Below are positions 31,038 to 39,458 of a stretch of 64,000 nucleotides of DNA, piece after piece. Every line of letters begins with the position of its first letter. Position 1 is the first letter of the stretch. The notes under the pieces are model-generated. The model saw only the letters and a list, made by a program, of their open reading frames with translations, ran no database searches and was not told the origin of the DNA. Made by a program: the position numbers and the translations under genes. Source of the DNA: Pedobacter sp. MC2016-14 (GTDB taxonomy: Bacteria; Bacteroidota; Bacteroidia; Sphingobacteriales; Sphingobacteriaceae); assembly GCF_020991475.1 (NCBI RefSeq), contig NZ_JAJMPA010000002.1, positions 620,001 to 684,000 on the forward strand, given 5' to 3'.

Positions 31038-31211
31038 ATCACCTGGTTTTTATTTGCGATACTAAATTAGTACCCATTGATGTTTGTTTATTTATCATAC
31101 TTCGCAATTGGTAGCAGGATTTTAACTACAATTTAGCAACTTATGCTCTGATTTTATCCTTCTTGGTTACATTTTCTTCAGTGTCAACCTAAGTTCTGTA
31201 CATTCAACAAA
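31038..31211. promoter_or_regulatory. Divergent promoter region between GH127 and the permease
   Basis: This 174-bp region holds the words CAGGATTTTAAC (31115-31126) and TAAGTTCTGTACAT (31190-31203). The first is identical to, and the second differs by one base from, words upstream of the GH127 gene at 25546. A 13-bp palindrome TACTAAATTAGTA lies on the GH127 side. These may be sites for a common regulator such as the AraC protein at 37705. Confidence 0.4.
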
Positions 31212-32636
31212 ATGAACCAACCAAATCCCTCTTTTAAATCTTCTCTTGGTCTAATGGATGCCACGATGCTCGTGGCAGGCAGCATGATCGGATCGGGTAT
31301 TTTTATTGTCAGCGCAGATATTGTTAGAAATGTAGGCAGTTCGGGCTGGCTTATTTTCGTTTGGCTGATTACAGGTTTTATGACGCTTGCCGCCGCATTG
31401 AGTTATGGAGAATTGAGTTCGATGTTTCCTAAGGCAGGCGGACAATACATCTATCTTAAGGAAGCTTACAACCCATTGATGGGTTTTCTTTATGGCTGGA
31501 GCTTTTTTGCTGTTATCCAAACCGCAACAATTGCTGCTGTAGGGGTTGCTTTTGCAAAATTTACGGCCTATATCTTTCCGATGTTTAGTGAGGACCTCGT
31601 TGTTGCCGATCTTGGTTTCATTAAGATTTCCCCGGCACAGCTCTTGTCAATTTGTGTCATCATTTTGCTTACCTATATGAATACCAGGGGCGTGAAAAGT
31701 GGAAAGGTCATTCAAACTTTGTTTACAGTGGTTAAGCTATTGAGTTTAGGAGGACTGATTATTTTTGGCTTCTGGGCAATTGATCAACAAATATGGAAAG
31801 CCAACTGGACGAATATATGGGATTTGCATAAGTTAGTACCCTCCGGGGAAAGCGGATCTTATGCATTTGTTCCGGCATTAGGTGCTATAGCGGCAGCCAT
31901 GGTGGGGTCAATATTTAGCAGCGATTCCTGGCATAACGTTACTTTTATTGCTGGCGAGGTTAAAAACCCGAGGCGCAACATCGGCTTGAGTTTGTTTTTA
32001 GGAACATTTATAGTGACCATTATCTACGTGGCGGCAAATATAATGTATACCGGCGTGCTGACTCTGCCAGAAATCGCGGCTGCGGAAAAAGACCGGGTAG
32101 CGGTTACTGCAGCTCAGGTTATCTTTGGTACTTCAGGAACGCTAATCATTGCCATAATGATTATGATCTCTACATTTGGATGTAACAACGGTTTAATTAT
32201 GGCCGGTGCGCGTGTATATTATTCCATGGCTAAAGATGGCATGTTCTTTAAAAGAGCCGGCGAATTAAATGCCAATGCAGTACCTGGGTATGCACTTTGG
32301 GTGCAATGTATTTTTGCTGGTTTGTGGTGCCTGACGGGGAAATATGGTGATTTACTGGACATGATTTCTTTTGTGGTGGTGGTATTTTATATGCTTACCA
32401 TTACCGGAATTTTTATTTTGAGAAAAAACAGGCCAGATGCAGAGCGCCCTTATAAAGCGATTGGTTATCCCGTGTTGCCAATTTTGTATATTCTGATGGG
32501 ATTGGCATTTTGTATCTTGCTAATTATGTTTAAACCAAAGTTTACCTGGCCAGGCTTAATCATTACGCTCATCGGTATCCCGATCTATTACTGGATCCTT
32601 TCAAATAGTAAGCGCAGGGATGCCGCAGGTATTTAG
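31212..32636 (+). CDS. APC-family amino acid permease, candidate hydroxyproline/proline importer
   Basis: Inner-membrane amino acid:cation symporter of 474 aa with 12 predicted helices. The APC fingerprint MIGSGIFIVSADI lies in helix 1 (about 20-35), and FSSDSWHNVTFIAGEVKNPRRNI marks the helix 6 to loop region typical of LAT/APC members. The last helices are ILMGLAFCILLIMF and GLIITLIGIPIYYW. The substrate is inferred only from its position: it lies 193 nt before the hydroxyproline operon on the same strand and shares a regulatory region with a beta-L-arabinofuranosidase gene. Uptake of 4-hydroxyproline, proline or short peptides is therefore the favoured guess. Confidence 0.88.
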   Translation: MNQPNPSFKSSLGLMDATMLVAGSMIGSGIFIVSADIVRNVGSSGWLIFVWLITGFMTLAAALSYGELSSMFPKAGGQYIYLKEAYNPLMGFLYGWSFFAVIQTATIAAVGVAFAKFTAYIFPMFSEDLVVADLGFIKISPAQLLSICVIILLTYMNTRGVKSGKVIQTLFTVVKLLSLGGLIIFGFWAIDQQIWKANWTNIWDLHKLVPSGESGSYAFVPALGAIAAAMVGSIFSSDSWHNVTFIAGEVKNPRRNIGLSLFLGTFIVTIIYVAANIMYTGVLTLPEIAAAEKDRVAVTAAQVIFGTSGTLIIAIMIMISTFGCNNGLIMAGARVYYSMAKDGMFFKRAGELNANAVPGYALWVQCIFAGLWCLTGKYGDLLDMISFVVVVFYMLTITGIFILRKNRPDAERPYKAIGYPVLPILYILMGLAFCILLIMFKPKFTWPGLIITLIGIPIYYWILSNSKRRDAAGI

Positions 32637-32774
32637 TGTTATCCATTACATGATGAGGTCTGAGATTTACGGTTGAATTTGCCAGCTCCTCTTTGCAATT
32701 TAACCCTGTTTACATTGGTTTATTTATGGTTTGAATGGGTTAATATCAGGGTATTCATTGCGTGTGCTAACCTA

Positions 32775-32782
32775 TATTTTTG
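32775..32782 (+). promoter_or_regulatory. Candidate -7 promoter box for the hydroxyproline operon
   Basis: TATTTTTG matches the Bacteroidota -7 consensus TAnnTTTG and lies 48 nt before the first gene. No well-spaced -33 TTG box is visible, which suggests dependence on an activator. Confidence 0.45.
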
Positions 32783-32829
32783 TATCGTTTTAAGCTGTCA
32801 ACAAGAAAATTAACAATAAACAAAGAATT

Positions 32830-33765
32830 ATGGGTATCAAATGGGCGGGTGTATTTCCTGCAATTACAACTAAATTTACATCAGAAGAAGAACTTGATCT
32901 TGATGCCTGTAACAAAGGGCTCGAAGCACAGCTTGAAGCGGGAGTAGATGGTATTGTTATTGGCGGTTCACTAGGCGAAGCCAGTACATTATCTGAAGAG
33001 GAAAAATTCATTTTATTAAAAGAAACTGTTAAAACTGTAGCTGGCAGGGTTCCTGTTGTTTTCAGTATCGCAGAACAGGCTACCAGGGTGGCTGTTGCCC
33101 AGGCTATAAAGGCGGAGGAATTGGGGGCATCAGGAATTATGTTGCTTCCTCCTTTACGTTACTATGCATCGGCTGATGAGACCATAGCCTATTTTGCCGC
33201 AGTTGCGGAAAGTACTTCATTGGATATGATGATCTATAACAACCCGGTAGATTATAAAATCCATGTTACGCTGGATATGTTTGCAGAGTTGGAGCAGTAT
33301 TCCAATATAACCGCAGTAAAGGAATCTACACGCGACATCAGCAACATCACCAGGATGATTAACCGCTTTGGTGAGCGTTATAAGTTGTTTACCGGTGTTG
33401 ATCCATTGGCACTTGAAAGTATTGTTGCCGGCGCACAGGGTTGGGTAGCGGGTTTGGTAGATGCCTTTCCTAAAGAGACGGTGGCGATATTCCGTTTGGT
33501 AAAAGCGGGTAGAATTGAGGAGGCAGTAGCGATCAACCGTTGGTTTATGCCTTTACTGGATTTAGACATTCATCCTAAACTGGTACAGTATATAAAACTT
33601 GCTGAAGTGGCAACAGGAACGGGTACCGAAAATGTACGTGCACCACGCCTTAAGCTGGTTGGAAAAGAGCGGGAGCAGATTCTTAAGGTGATCAACGATG
33701 CATTAGCTGTAAGGCCGACTTTACCGGAAGGTAGCTGGGGAATTTTGGAAGCTCAGGCAGTATGA
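32830..33765 (+). CDS. DapA-family 1-pyrroline-4-hydroxy-2-carboxylate deaminase (predicted)
   Basis: Cytoplasmic TIM-barrel Schiff-base enzyme of 311 aa of the dihydrodipicolinate synthase family. The Schiff-base Lys is Lys164 in ITAVKEST, and YNNP is the usual Tyr loop. The GTTGE motif of true DapA is replaced by GGSLGEAS. In hydroxyproline operons this branch (LhpC) deaminates 1-pyrroline-4-hydroxy-2-carboxylate to 2-oxoglutarate semialdehyde. Assignment to that step rests on the neighbours: the semialdehyde dehydrogenase (ATGA overlap), the epimerase and the FAD oxidoreductase. An aldolase acting on a related keto acid is the main alternative. Confidence 0.85.
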   Translation: MGIKWAGVFPAITTKFTSEEELDLDACNKGLEAQLEAGVDGIVIGGSLGEASTLSEEEKFILLKETVKTVAGRVPVVFSIAEQATRVAVAQAIKAEELGASGIMLLPPLRYYASADETIAYFAAVAESTSLDMMIYNNPVDYKIHVTLDMFAELEQYSNITAVKESTRDISNITRMINRFGERYKLFTGVDPLALESIVAGAQGWVAGLVDAFPKETVAIFRLVKAGRIEEAVAINRWFMPLLDLDIHPKLVQYIKLAEVATGTGTENVRAPRLKLVGKEREQILKVINDALAVRPTLPEGSWGILEAQAV

Positions 33766-35342
33766 TCGGAAAAAATATTGTTGCCTCAGCTTATGTTGAA
33801 AACGTAGAGGAAAGCTTTGTCGCTTTTGCGGTGGCCACGGGAGAAGCGCTGGAGTATAAATTTTTTAATGCTTCGGCAAAGAATATAGATGAGGCTGTAA
33901 ATGCGGCAAAAGCTGCACACCAGGTTTATAAAAAGATCAATAAACATCTTAAAGCTTCCTTTTTAAGAACAATAGCAGAAGAGATTGAAGCTATTGGAGA
34001 GGTACTCATTAATCGTGCATCGGCAGAAAGTGGTCTGCCGCTTGCCCGTTTAACCGGCGAGTTGGGACGTACAACCGGACAGCTTAGGCTTTTTGCCAAT
34101 CTGGTTGAAGAAGGATCCTGGGTAAATGCCATCATTGATGAGGCACAGCCAGAACGCAAGCCTTTGCCAAAACCAGACATCCGCAGGATGATGGTACCGC
34201 TTGGTCCGGTAGTAGTTTTTGGTGCCAGTAATTTTCCTTTGGCGTTTTCTGTTGCTGGTGGCGATACTGCATCCGCATTGGCGGCAGGTTGCCCGGTTAT
34301 TGTAAAAGCACATCCGGCACATCCGGGTACAAGTGCCCTTGTGGGGGGGGCTATTGTACGTGCGGTAGAAAAAATGGGATTACCTAAAGGGGTATTTTCC
34401 TTGCTTTTTGATAGTGGTTATACTGTTGGCGCAGCATTAGTGGCGCATCCTGAAGTAAAAGCTGTAACCTTTACTGGTTCGTATAAAGGAGGGATGGCCC
34501 TGGTTAAGCTTGCACAAGAAAGGCAGCAGCCGATCCCTGTTTTTGCCGAGATGGGCAGTATTAATCCGGTAATTTTGCTGCCAGAGGCATTAGATGAGCG
34601 GGCGGAAGAAATTGCATCCACCTATGCAGGGTCAATAACCCTTGGTGCGGGGCAATTTTGTACCAATCCGGGATTGTTACTCGCTATTCAATCTCCCGCA
34701 TTACAGCTGTTTATTAACAAATTGGTAGATTTAATAAAGGTGGTTCCATCTGCAACGATGCTAACACCGGGCATTTGCGAGAATTATCAAAAACTTTCAC
34801 AGCAAATCTTAGAAGAGCAAGGCGTTGAATTGCTCAGTGTGTCGGATGCCTTGAATGATGCAGCTAAAAACCAGGCCTTGGCTAGTGTAGCAAAGGTAAC
34901 TGCTACTGCTTTTTTAGCCAATCCAAAGTTGCAGGAAGAGATTTTTGGGCCTTATTCGTTGTTGGTTGTTGCGGAAGATCTGATACAGTTACTGCAGGTG
35001 GTAAATGTATTGGAAGGGCAGCTTACCACAACGATAATGTCCGCAAAAAACGAGCTTTCAAAATATACAGATTTGCTGAACAGGCTTACAGATGTTACGG
35101 GACGTTTGATCTTAAATGGTGTACCTACAGGGGTTGAAGTTTGTGCCGCTATGCAGCATGGAGGGCCATTTCCGGCTACCAATGACAGCCGTTTTACTTC
35201 GGTGGGTTCAACAGCTGTATACCGTTTTGTAAGACCGCTGGCTTGGCAGGATTGGGAAGATGAACTCTTGCCAGACGAACTTAAAAAAAGTAATCCTTTA
35301 AATATTTTCAGGTTAACTGATCAAAATTGGAGTAAAGCGTAA
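33762..35342 (+). CDS. 2-oxoglutarate semialdehyde dehydrogenase (NADP-type ALDH)
   Basis: Aldehyde dehydrogenase of 526 aa that would oxidise 2-oxoglutarate semialdehyde (2,5-dioxopentanoate) to 2-oxoglutarate, the last step of hydroxyproline breakdown. The catalytic Cys300 lies in AGQFCTNPG and the general base Glu263 in VFAEMGSINP. The cofactor segment VFGASNFPLAFSVAGGDTASALAAG is diagnostic of the KGSADH/ketoglutarate semialdehyde group, which is longer than usual ALDHs, as here. Its ATG overlaps the deaminase stop by 4 nt and the epimerase starts 2 nt after its stop, so the three are tightly coupled. Confidence 0.9.
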   Translation: MIGKNIVASAYVENVEESFVAFAVATGEALEYKFFNASAKNIDEAVNAAKAAHQVYKKINKHLKASFLRTIAEEIEAIGEVLINRASAESGLPLARLTGELGRTTGQLRLFANLVEEGSWVNAIIDEAQPERKPLPKPDIRRMMVPLGPVVVFGASNFPLAFSVAGGDTASALAAGCPVIVKAHPAHPGTSALVGGAIVRAVEKMGLPKGVFSLLFDSGYTVGAALVAHPEVKAVTFTGSYKGGMALVKLAQERQQPIPVFAEMGSINPVILLPEALDERAEEIASTYAGSITLGAGQFCTNPGLLLAIQSPALQLFINKLVDLIKVVPSATMLTPGICENYQKLSQQILEEQGVELLSVSDALNDAAKNQALASVAKVTATAFLANPKLQEEIFGPYSLLVVAEDLIQLLQVVNVLEGQLTTTIMSAKNELSKYTDLLNRLTDVTGRLILNGVPTGVEVCAAMQHGGPFPATNDSRFTSVGSTAVYRFVRPLAWQDWEDELLPDELKKSNPLNIFRLTDQNWSKA

Positions 35343-35344
35343 TT

Positions 35345-36346
35345 ATGGGGAATAAAACTTTTTTTTGTGTAGATGCACACACTTGCGGTAATCCCGTAAG
35401 GTTGGTTGCTGGTGGTGGTCCCGTATTAAAAGGGGCAAATATGAGCGAAAAGCGTCAGCATTTTCTAAAAGAGTACGATTGGATCCGTACCGCATTAATG
35501 TTTGAGCCAAGGGGCCACGACATGATGTCGGGTAGTATCCTTTATCCGCCTCATGATCCGGAGAATGATGTAGCTGTTTTATTTATAGAAACAAGTGGTT
35601 GCCTGCCTATGTGCGGACATGGCACTATTGGTACCATAACCATTGCCATAGAAGAGGGTTTAATCCAACCTAAAATCCCGGGGCGCCTTCGTATGGAAGC
35701 GCCAGCAGGGCTGGTACATATTGAGTATGTACAATCGGGGAATAAAGTTGATTCAGTAAAATTAACCAATGTAGCCTCTTACCTGGCTGCGCAGGACTTA
35801 ACTGTTGAATGCCCTGATCTTGGTATGATCACTTTTGATGTGGCCTATGGGGGTAATTTTTATGCCATTGTTGATCCGCAGGAGCATTTTAGTGGCATTC
35901 AGGACTATACTGCTGGTCAATTGATTGCCTGGAGTCAGGTCATTAGAAAGCGAATTAACGAACAGTACACCTTTGTACATCCATTAGATGCCACCATCAA
36001 TGGCTGTAGTCATATTTTGTGGGCTGGAGATACGCTGGATGCGGGATCAACTGCCAGAAATGCTGTGTTTTATGGCGATAAAGCGATTGACCGTTCGCCA
36101 TGTGGTACAGGCACCTCGGCACGTATGGCCCAATGGCATGCTAAAGGTAAACTTAACAAGGGCGATCTCTTCATTCATGAGAGTTTTATAGGAAGTAAAT
36201 TTACCGGAAAGGTTGAGGATGTGGTTAAAATGGATAAGTACGAGGCCATCATACCGAGTATTGAGGGCTGGGCCAAGGTTTACGGTTACAACACAATTAA
36301 GATAGATAATGATGACCCATACGCACATGGTTTTCAGGTCATCTAA
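35345..36346 (+). CDS. 4-hydroxyproline 2-epimerase
   Basis: Proline-racemase-superfamily enzyme of 333 aa. It has both catalytic cysteines: Cys90 in LPMCGHGTIG and Cys253 in SPCGTGTSAR. Having two Cys marks a racemase or epimerase; the trans-3-hydroxyproline dehydratases of this superfamily carry Thr at the second position. It would convert trans-4-hydroxy-L-proline to cis-4-hydroxy-D-proline, the first catabolic step. The opening VDAHTCGNPVRLV, with its acidic partner segment, is typical of the group. It is third in the operon. The FAD enzyme that would oxidise its product begins 12 nt later. Confidence 0.92.
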   Translation: MGNKTFFCVDAHTCGNPVRLVAGGGPVLKGANMSEKRQHFLKEYDWIRTALMFEPRGHDMMSGSILYPPHDPENDVAVLFIETSGCLPMCGHGTIGTITIAIEEGLIQPKIPGRLRMEAPAGLVHIEYVQSGNKVDSVKLTNVASYLAAQDLTVECPDLGMITFDVAYGGNFYAIVDPQEHFSGIQDYTAGQLIAWSQVIRKRINEQYTFVHPLDATINGCSHILWAGDTLDAGSTARNAVFYGDKAIDRSPCGTGTSARMAQWHAKGKLNKGDLFIHESFIGSKFTGKVEDVVKMDKYEAIIPSIEGWAKVYGYNTIKIDNDDPYAHGFQVI

Positions 36347-36358
36347 ATAATTAGCACA

Positions 36359-37603
36359 ATGGCAGATATAATTATAATTGGAGGAGGGATAGTGGGGTTG
36401 AGTTCTGCCTATTACCTCAGTAAGCAAGGACATAAAATTACGGTGATAGACAAGGGTGATATCATTGATAATTGTTCTTTTGGAAACGCGGGCATGATTG
36501 TGCCAAGCCATTTTGTGCCTTTAGCTGCGCCAGGGATGATACAACAGGGCATCCGCTGGATGTTTGACAGTAAAAGTCCCTTTTATGTGAAGCCATCTTT
36601 GGGAGGAGGGCTTCCTTCCTGGGGACTTAAGTTTCTTAGGAACTCCACCAAAAAACATGTTGCGGAATCGGCTGTACCCTTAAGAGACCTTTCTTTACTC
36701 AGTAAAAAATTATTTGAAGACCTTTCCAAAGAGCCTGGCTTTGATTTTGAACTTACAGAAAATGGAATTCTTGCCTTTTATAAAACAGAAAAGGCGGCAG
36801 AGGAAGAAGCGCATCTGGCAAAAAGGGCTGTTGAACTCGGTTTGGATATGGCCGTTTTGAGTGCTGATGAATGCAAGGCTTTGCAGCCTAAGCTCAACCT
36901 AAGTGTATTGGGCGCTGTACATTACCGATGTGACGCGCATGTATATCCTGTAAAATTAATGCAGGCCCTGCTCAATTACCTGGAAAAAAATAATGTAGTT
37001 ATTGCTCGCAACCATGAAGTAACCCGGATTGAAACCAGATCTAACAAAATTACTACTTTGTTTACAGGTGATGTGGAATGGAAAGCTGATGAATATATCC
37101 TTGCTGCTGGCTCATGGTCACCCGCAGTAGCCAAAATGCTCAATTTAAACTTATCTATTATGCCCGGAAAAGGCTATTCCTTCATGGAAGATGAGCCTGA
37201 GCAGCGCATGACTATTCCTGGTTTATTGTGCGAGGCAAGGGTTGCCATTACACCTATGAATGGCCAGATCCGCTACGGAGGAACGATGGAAATTGCGAAG
37301 ATCAATAGTCAGGTAAATATGAACCGGGTTAAGGGTATTGTAGAGTCTGTACCCAACTATTTTCCGGACCTGAAACCAGCATTGCCAGAATTAAAAGATA
37401 TCTGGTACGGATTCAGGCCCTCATCGCCAGATGGATTGCCCTATATAGGCAGGGACCATAAATTAACCAATTTTACTGTAGCTACGGGGCATGGGATGAT
37501 GGGCTTGAGCTTAGGCCCTGCAACCGGACTTTTGGTGAGCCAGATACTAAATGGACAACAAACAGAGGTTGATATGCAGGCCTTTAGTCCTAACAGATCT
37601 TAA
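36359..37603 (+). CDS. FAD-dependent D-amino acid (cis-4-hydroxy-D-proline) dehydrogenase
   Basis: DadA-like FAD oxidoreductase of 414 aa. The Rossmann dinucleotide motif is at the start (IIIIGGGIVGLSSAYYLS, residues about 4-21), followed by the FAD-binding NCSFGNAGMIVPSHF. The C-terminal part has YGFRPSSPDGLPYIGRD and the ATGHGMMGLSLGPATG flavin-contact segment. In this operon the obvious substrate is cis-4-hydroxy-D-proline, giving 1-pyrroline-4-hydroxy-2-carboxylate. The electron acceptor is unknown. It is the last enzyme gene; the AraC regulator starts 101 nt downstream on the same strand. Confidence 0.9.
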   Translation: MADIIIIGGGIVGLSSAYYLSKQGHKITVIDKGDIIDNCSFGNAGMIVPSHFVPLAAPGMIQQGIRWMFDSKSPFYVKPSLGGGLPSWGLKFLRNSTKKHVAESAVPLRDLSLLSKKLFEDLSKEPGFDFELTENGILAFYKTEKAAEEEAHLAKRAVELGLDMAVLSADECKALQPKLNLSVLGAVHYRCDAHVYPVKLMQALLNYLEKNNVVIARNHEVTRIETRSNKITTLFTGDVEWKADEYILAAGSWSPAVAKMLNLNLSIMPGKGYSFMEDEPEQRMTIPGLLCEARVAITPMNGQIRYGGTMEIAKINSQVNMNRVKGIVESVPNYFPDLKPALPELKDIWYGFRPSSPDGLPYIGRDHKLTNFTVATGHGMMGLSLGPATGLLVSQILNGQQTEVDMQAFSPNRS

Positions 37604-37704
37604 ATTTGCAAATTGTAGCCATATTTTAACTTGTCTGTTGATTTTTCTTTGAATTTCTGTTAATATCCGTATATTCAAAATGTCAAACCAAACAAACTTA
37701 AATT

Positions 37705-38604
37705 ATGAAAGTATTACCATTTACGCTGTTAGTGCCTGATGATAAAAGTGTCATATCCGAACAAGTAGAACTTCCTCATTTTTACCCTTATCTACACCGC
37801 CACGATGAATTTCAGATTACCTGGATACAGAAGGGAGAAGGGACATTAGTTGCCGGGAATAATATGCATTCCTTTCAATCTGGAGATATTTTTATGATTG
37901 GCGCCAACCTACCTCATTTATTTAAAAGTAACCCGGAATATTTTGAGGTTGATAGTGGTAAACAGATTAGTGCATGCTCTTTATATTTTAATCCGCTTGG
38001 AAAAATGGAGTCACTTTTTAATCTGCCTGAAACAAGAAACTACAAAACGTTCTTGCAGAACAATAAGCATGGCTTTAAAATACCTGCAGCGCATACGGCG
38101 CAAATTGCCGCAAAATTGCAGATGGTGCATCAATCTTCAGGTGCAGGTTTGTTGTTTAATTTTCTGGATTTGTTTGACAACTTTATAGCCATTGGAGATG
38201 CTGAGCCACTTTGCCCAGCTGTCTACTCTTCTGATATTTCGGAAAACGAAGGGATCAGGCTAAGCAATATTCTAAACTATATTATGCAGAATTACCATAC
38301 GCCGATTACGTTGGAACACGTATCTGATGTTGCGTATATGACACCGCCAGCATTTTGCCGTTACTTTAAAAAACATACAGGACGTAAATTTATTTCTTTT
38401 CTAAACGAGGTTAGGATTAACGAAGCTTGTAAAAACCTAATTTCGGGTAGGAAAGCGGATTGTATTTCCGGAGTAGCTTATAATGCCGGTTTTAATAGTA
38501 TCACCAATTTTAACAGGGTATTTAAGAGTGTTACCGGCATTTCGCCTAAAGATTACATCTTCAACTATAAAAAGGTAAATAATACCTATAATTTAAGTGC
38601 TTAG
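37705..38604 (+). CDS. AraC-family transcriptional regulator
   Basis: Regulator of 299 aa. An N-terminal cupin-like sensor domain (about 15-160) carries LHRHDEFQITWIQKGEGTLVAG, a typical ligand-binding barrel entry. The C-terminal double helix-turn-helix (about 195-295) has LEHVSDVAYMTPPAFCRYFKKHTG and the AraC signature ISGVAYNAGFNSITNFNRVFKSVTGISPKDYI. It follows the hydroxyproline enzymes on the same strand with a 101-nt gap, and a hairpin terminator follows it. Control of the hydroxyproline operon, the permease and possibly the arabinofuranosidase genes by 4-hydroxyproline or arabinose is inferred from position only. Confidence 0.9.
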   Translation: MKVLPFTLLVPDDKSVISEQVELPHFYPYLHRHDEFQITWIQKGEGTLVAGNNMHSFQSGDIFMIGANLPHLFKSNPEYFEVDSGKQISACSLYFNPLGKMESLFNLPETRNYKTFLQNNKHGFKIPAAHTAQIAAKLQMVHQSSGAGLLFNFLDLFDNFIAIGDAEPLCPAVYSSDISENEGIRLSNILNYIMQNYHTPITLEHVSDVAYMTPPAFCRYFKKHTGRKFISFLNEVRINEACKNLISGRKADCISGVAYNAGFNSITNFNRVFKSVTGISPKDYIFNYKKVNNTYNLSA

Positions 38605-38647
38605 CCTGGATTTGACCAGTTCTTAAATGCTGAAAAAATATTTCACT

Positions 38648-38679
38648 AAATAGGCCAATCATTCTTGAATGGCCTATTT
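38648..38679 (+). terminator. Hairpin terminator after the AraC gene
   Basis: Perfect 10-bp stem AAATAGGCCA / TGGCCTATTT with a 12-nt loop, 44 nt after the regulator. The following run is AATTT rather than pure T, so efficiency is uncertain. It marks the right border of the glycan and hydroxyproline region. Confidence 0.6.
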
Positions 38680-38705
38680 AATTTATCTAACCAAAATATA
38701 ATCGT

Positions 38706-39458
38706 ATGAACATTCAGTTTACAAAGGTCAATTTGATCCGTTTATGCCTGCTGTTGTCAATTTCAAGTTCAGCATGCAGCCAGGAGAAAGTATCAACCCA
38801 AACATTTCCCGCTATTGCACTCAGCAATAAAATTGATTTTGTTGACCCGAAATTTGATCAGCCAAGGTTTAGCTGTGGCTTTTTGCTGAAATACAAAGCA
38901 GATACTTTTGCCGTAACCGCTAAGCATCTGCTAAAACATGTTAAAAATGAGGAAATGAAAACACTCACATTTGCAAACAACATCAAAAACTGGAGTTTAT
39001 TTCCTTTAGATCAAAAACAGGAGCTAGTAGTTACCGATAAATTGCTCAATGAAAATAAAGCCGCATTACTTGAAGATGCCTCAGTATACGACGAGGACTG
39101 GTTGCTGTTTTCTATAAAATCCAACAGCACACATGTTAAACCGCTATCAGCACGTACCACGCCGTTAATCCCTGGTGAAAAACTATTTGTACTGGGCTGG
39201 ACCCGGAAAATGGAAACCGGAAGCCAACGTGTATATGAATTTGAATACTATAAAACGATAGGCAACCGGATTTTATTGAAGGATGTTGTAGTACCCGAAA
39301 AATTCGGCGGATTAAGCGGTGGGCCGGTAATAGATCAACAAGGATTGGTAGTAGGTTTGGTATCCGGAGCTACTACAGATCCAGATACCGATAAAAAATA
39401 TTTTTCTCCCTGTTCGCTGGAGGGCTTAATAAAATTTATAGACGGAAATAGGTTATAG
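38706..39458 (+). CDS. Trypsin-like serine protease lipoprotein
   Basis: Predicted lipoprotein of 250 aa with lipobox SSAC (Cys24). A chymotrypsin-fold protease domain follows. The catalytic triad can be read as His74 in VTAKHLL, Asp131 in YDEDWLLF and Ser204 in GGLSGGPVID. The oxyanion Gly residues are present. The C-terminal helix LEGLIKFIDG is usual for this fold. The target is unknown. It overlaps the convergent hybrid kinase gene by 6 nt at the 3' end. It has its own spacing after the AraC terminator, so it is likely independent of the hydroxyproline genes. Confidence 0.82.
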   Translation: MNIQFTKVNLIRLCLLLSISSSACSQEKVSTQTFPAIALSNKIDFVDPKFDQPRFSCGFLLKYKADTFAVTAKHLLKHVKNEEMKTLTFANNIKNWSLFPLDQKQELVVTDKLLNENKAALLEDASVYDEDWLLFSIKSNSTHVKPLSARTTPLIPGEKLFVLGWTRKMETGSQRVYEFEYYKTIGNRILLKDVVVPEKFGGLSGGPVIDQQGLVVGLVSGATTDPDTDKKYFSPCSLEGLIKFIDGNRL

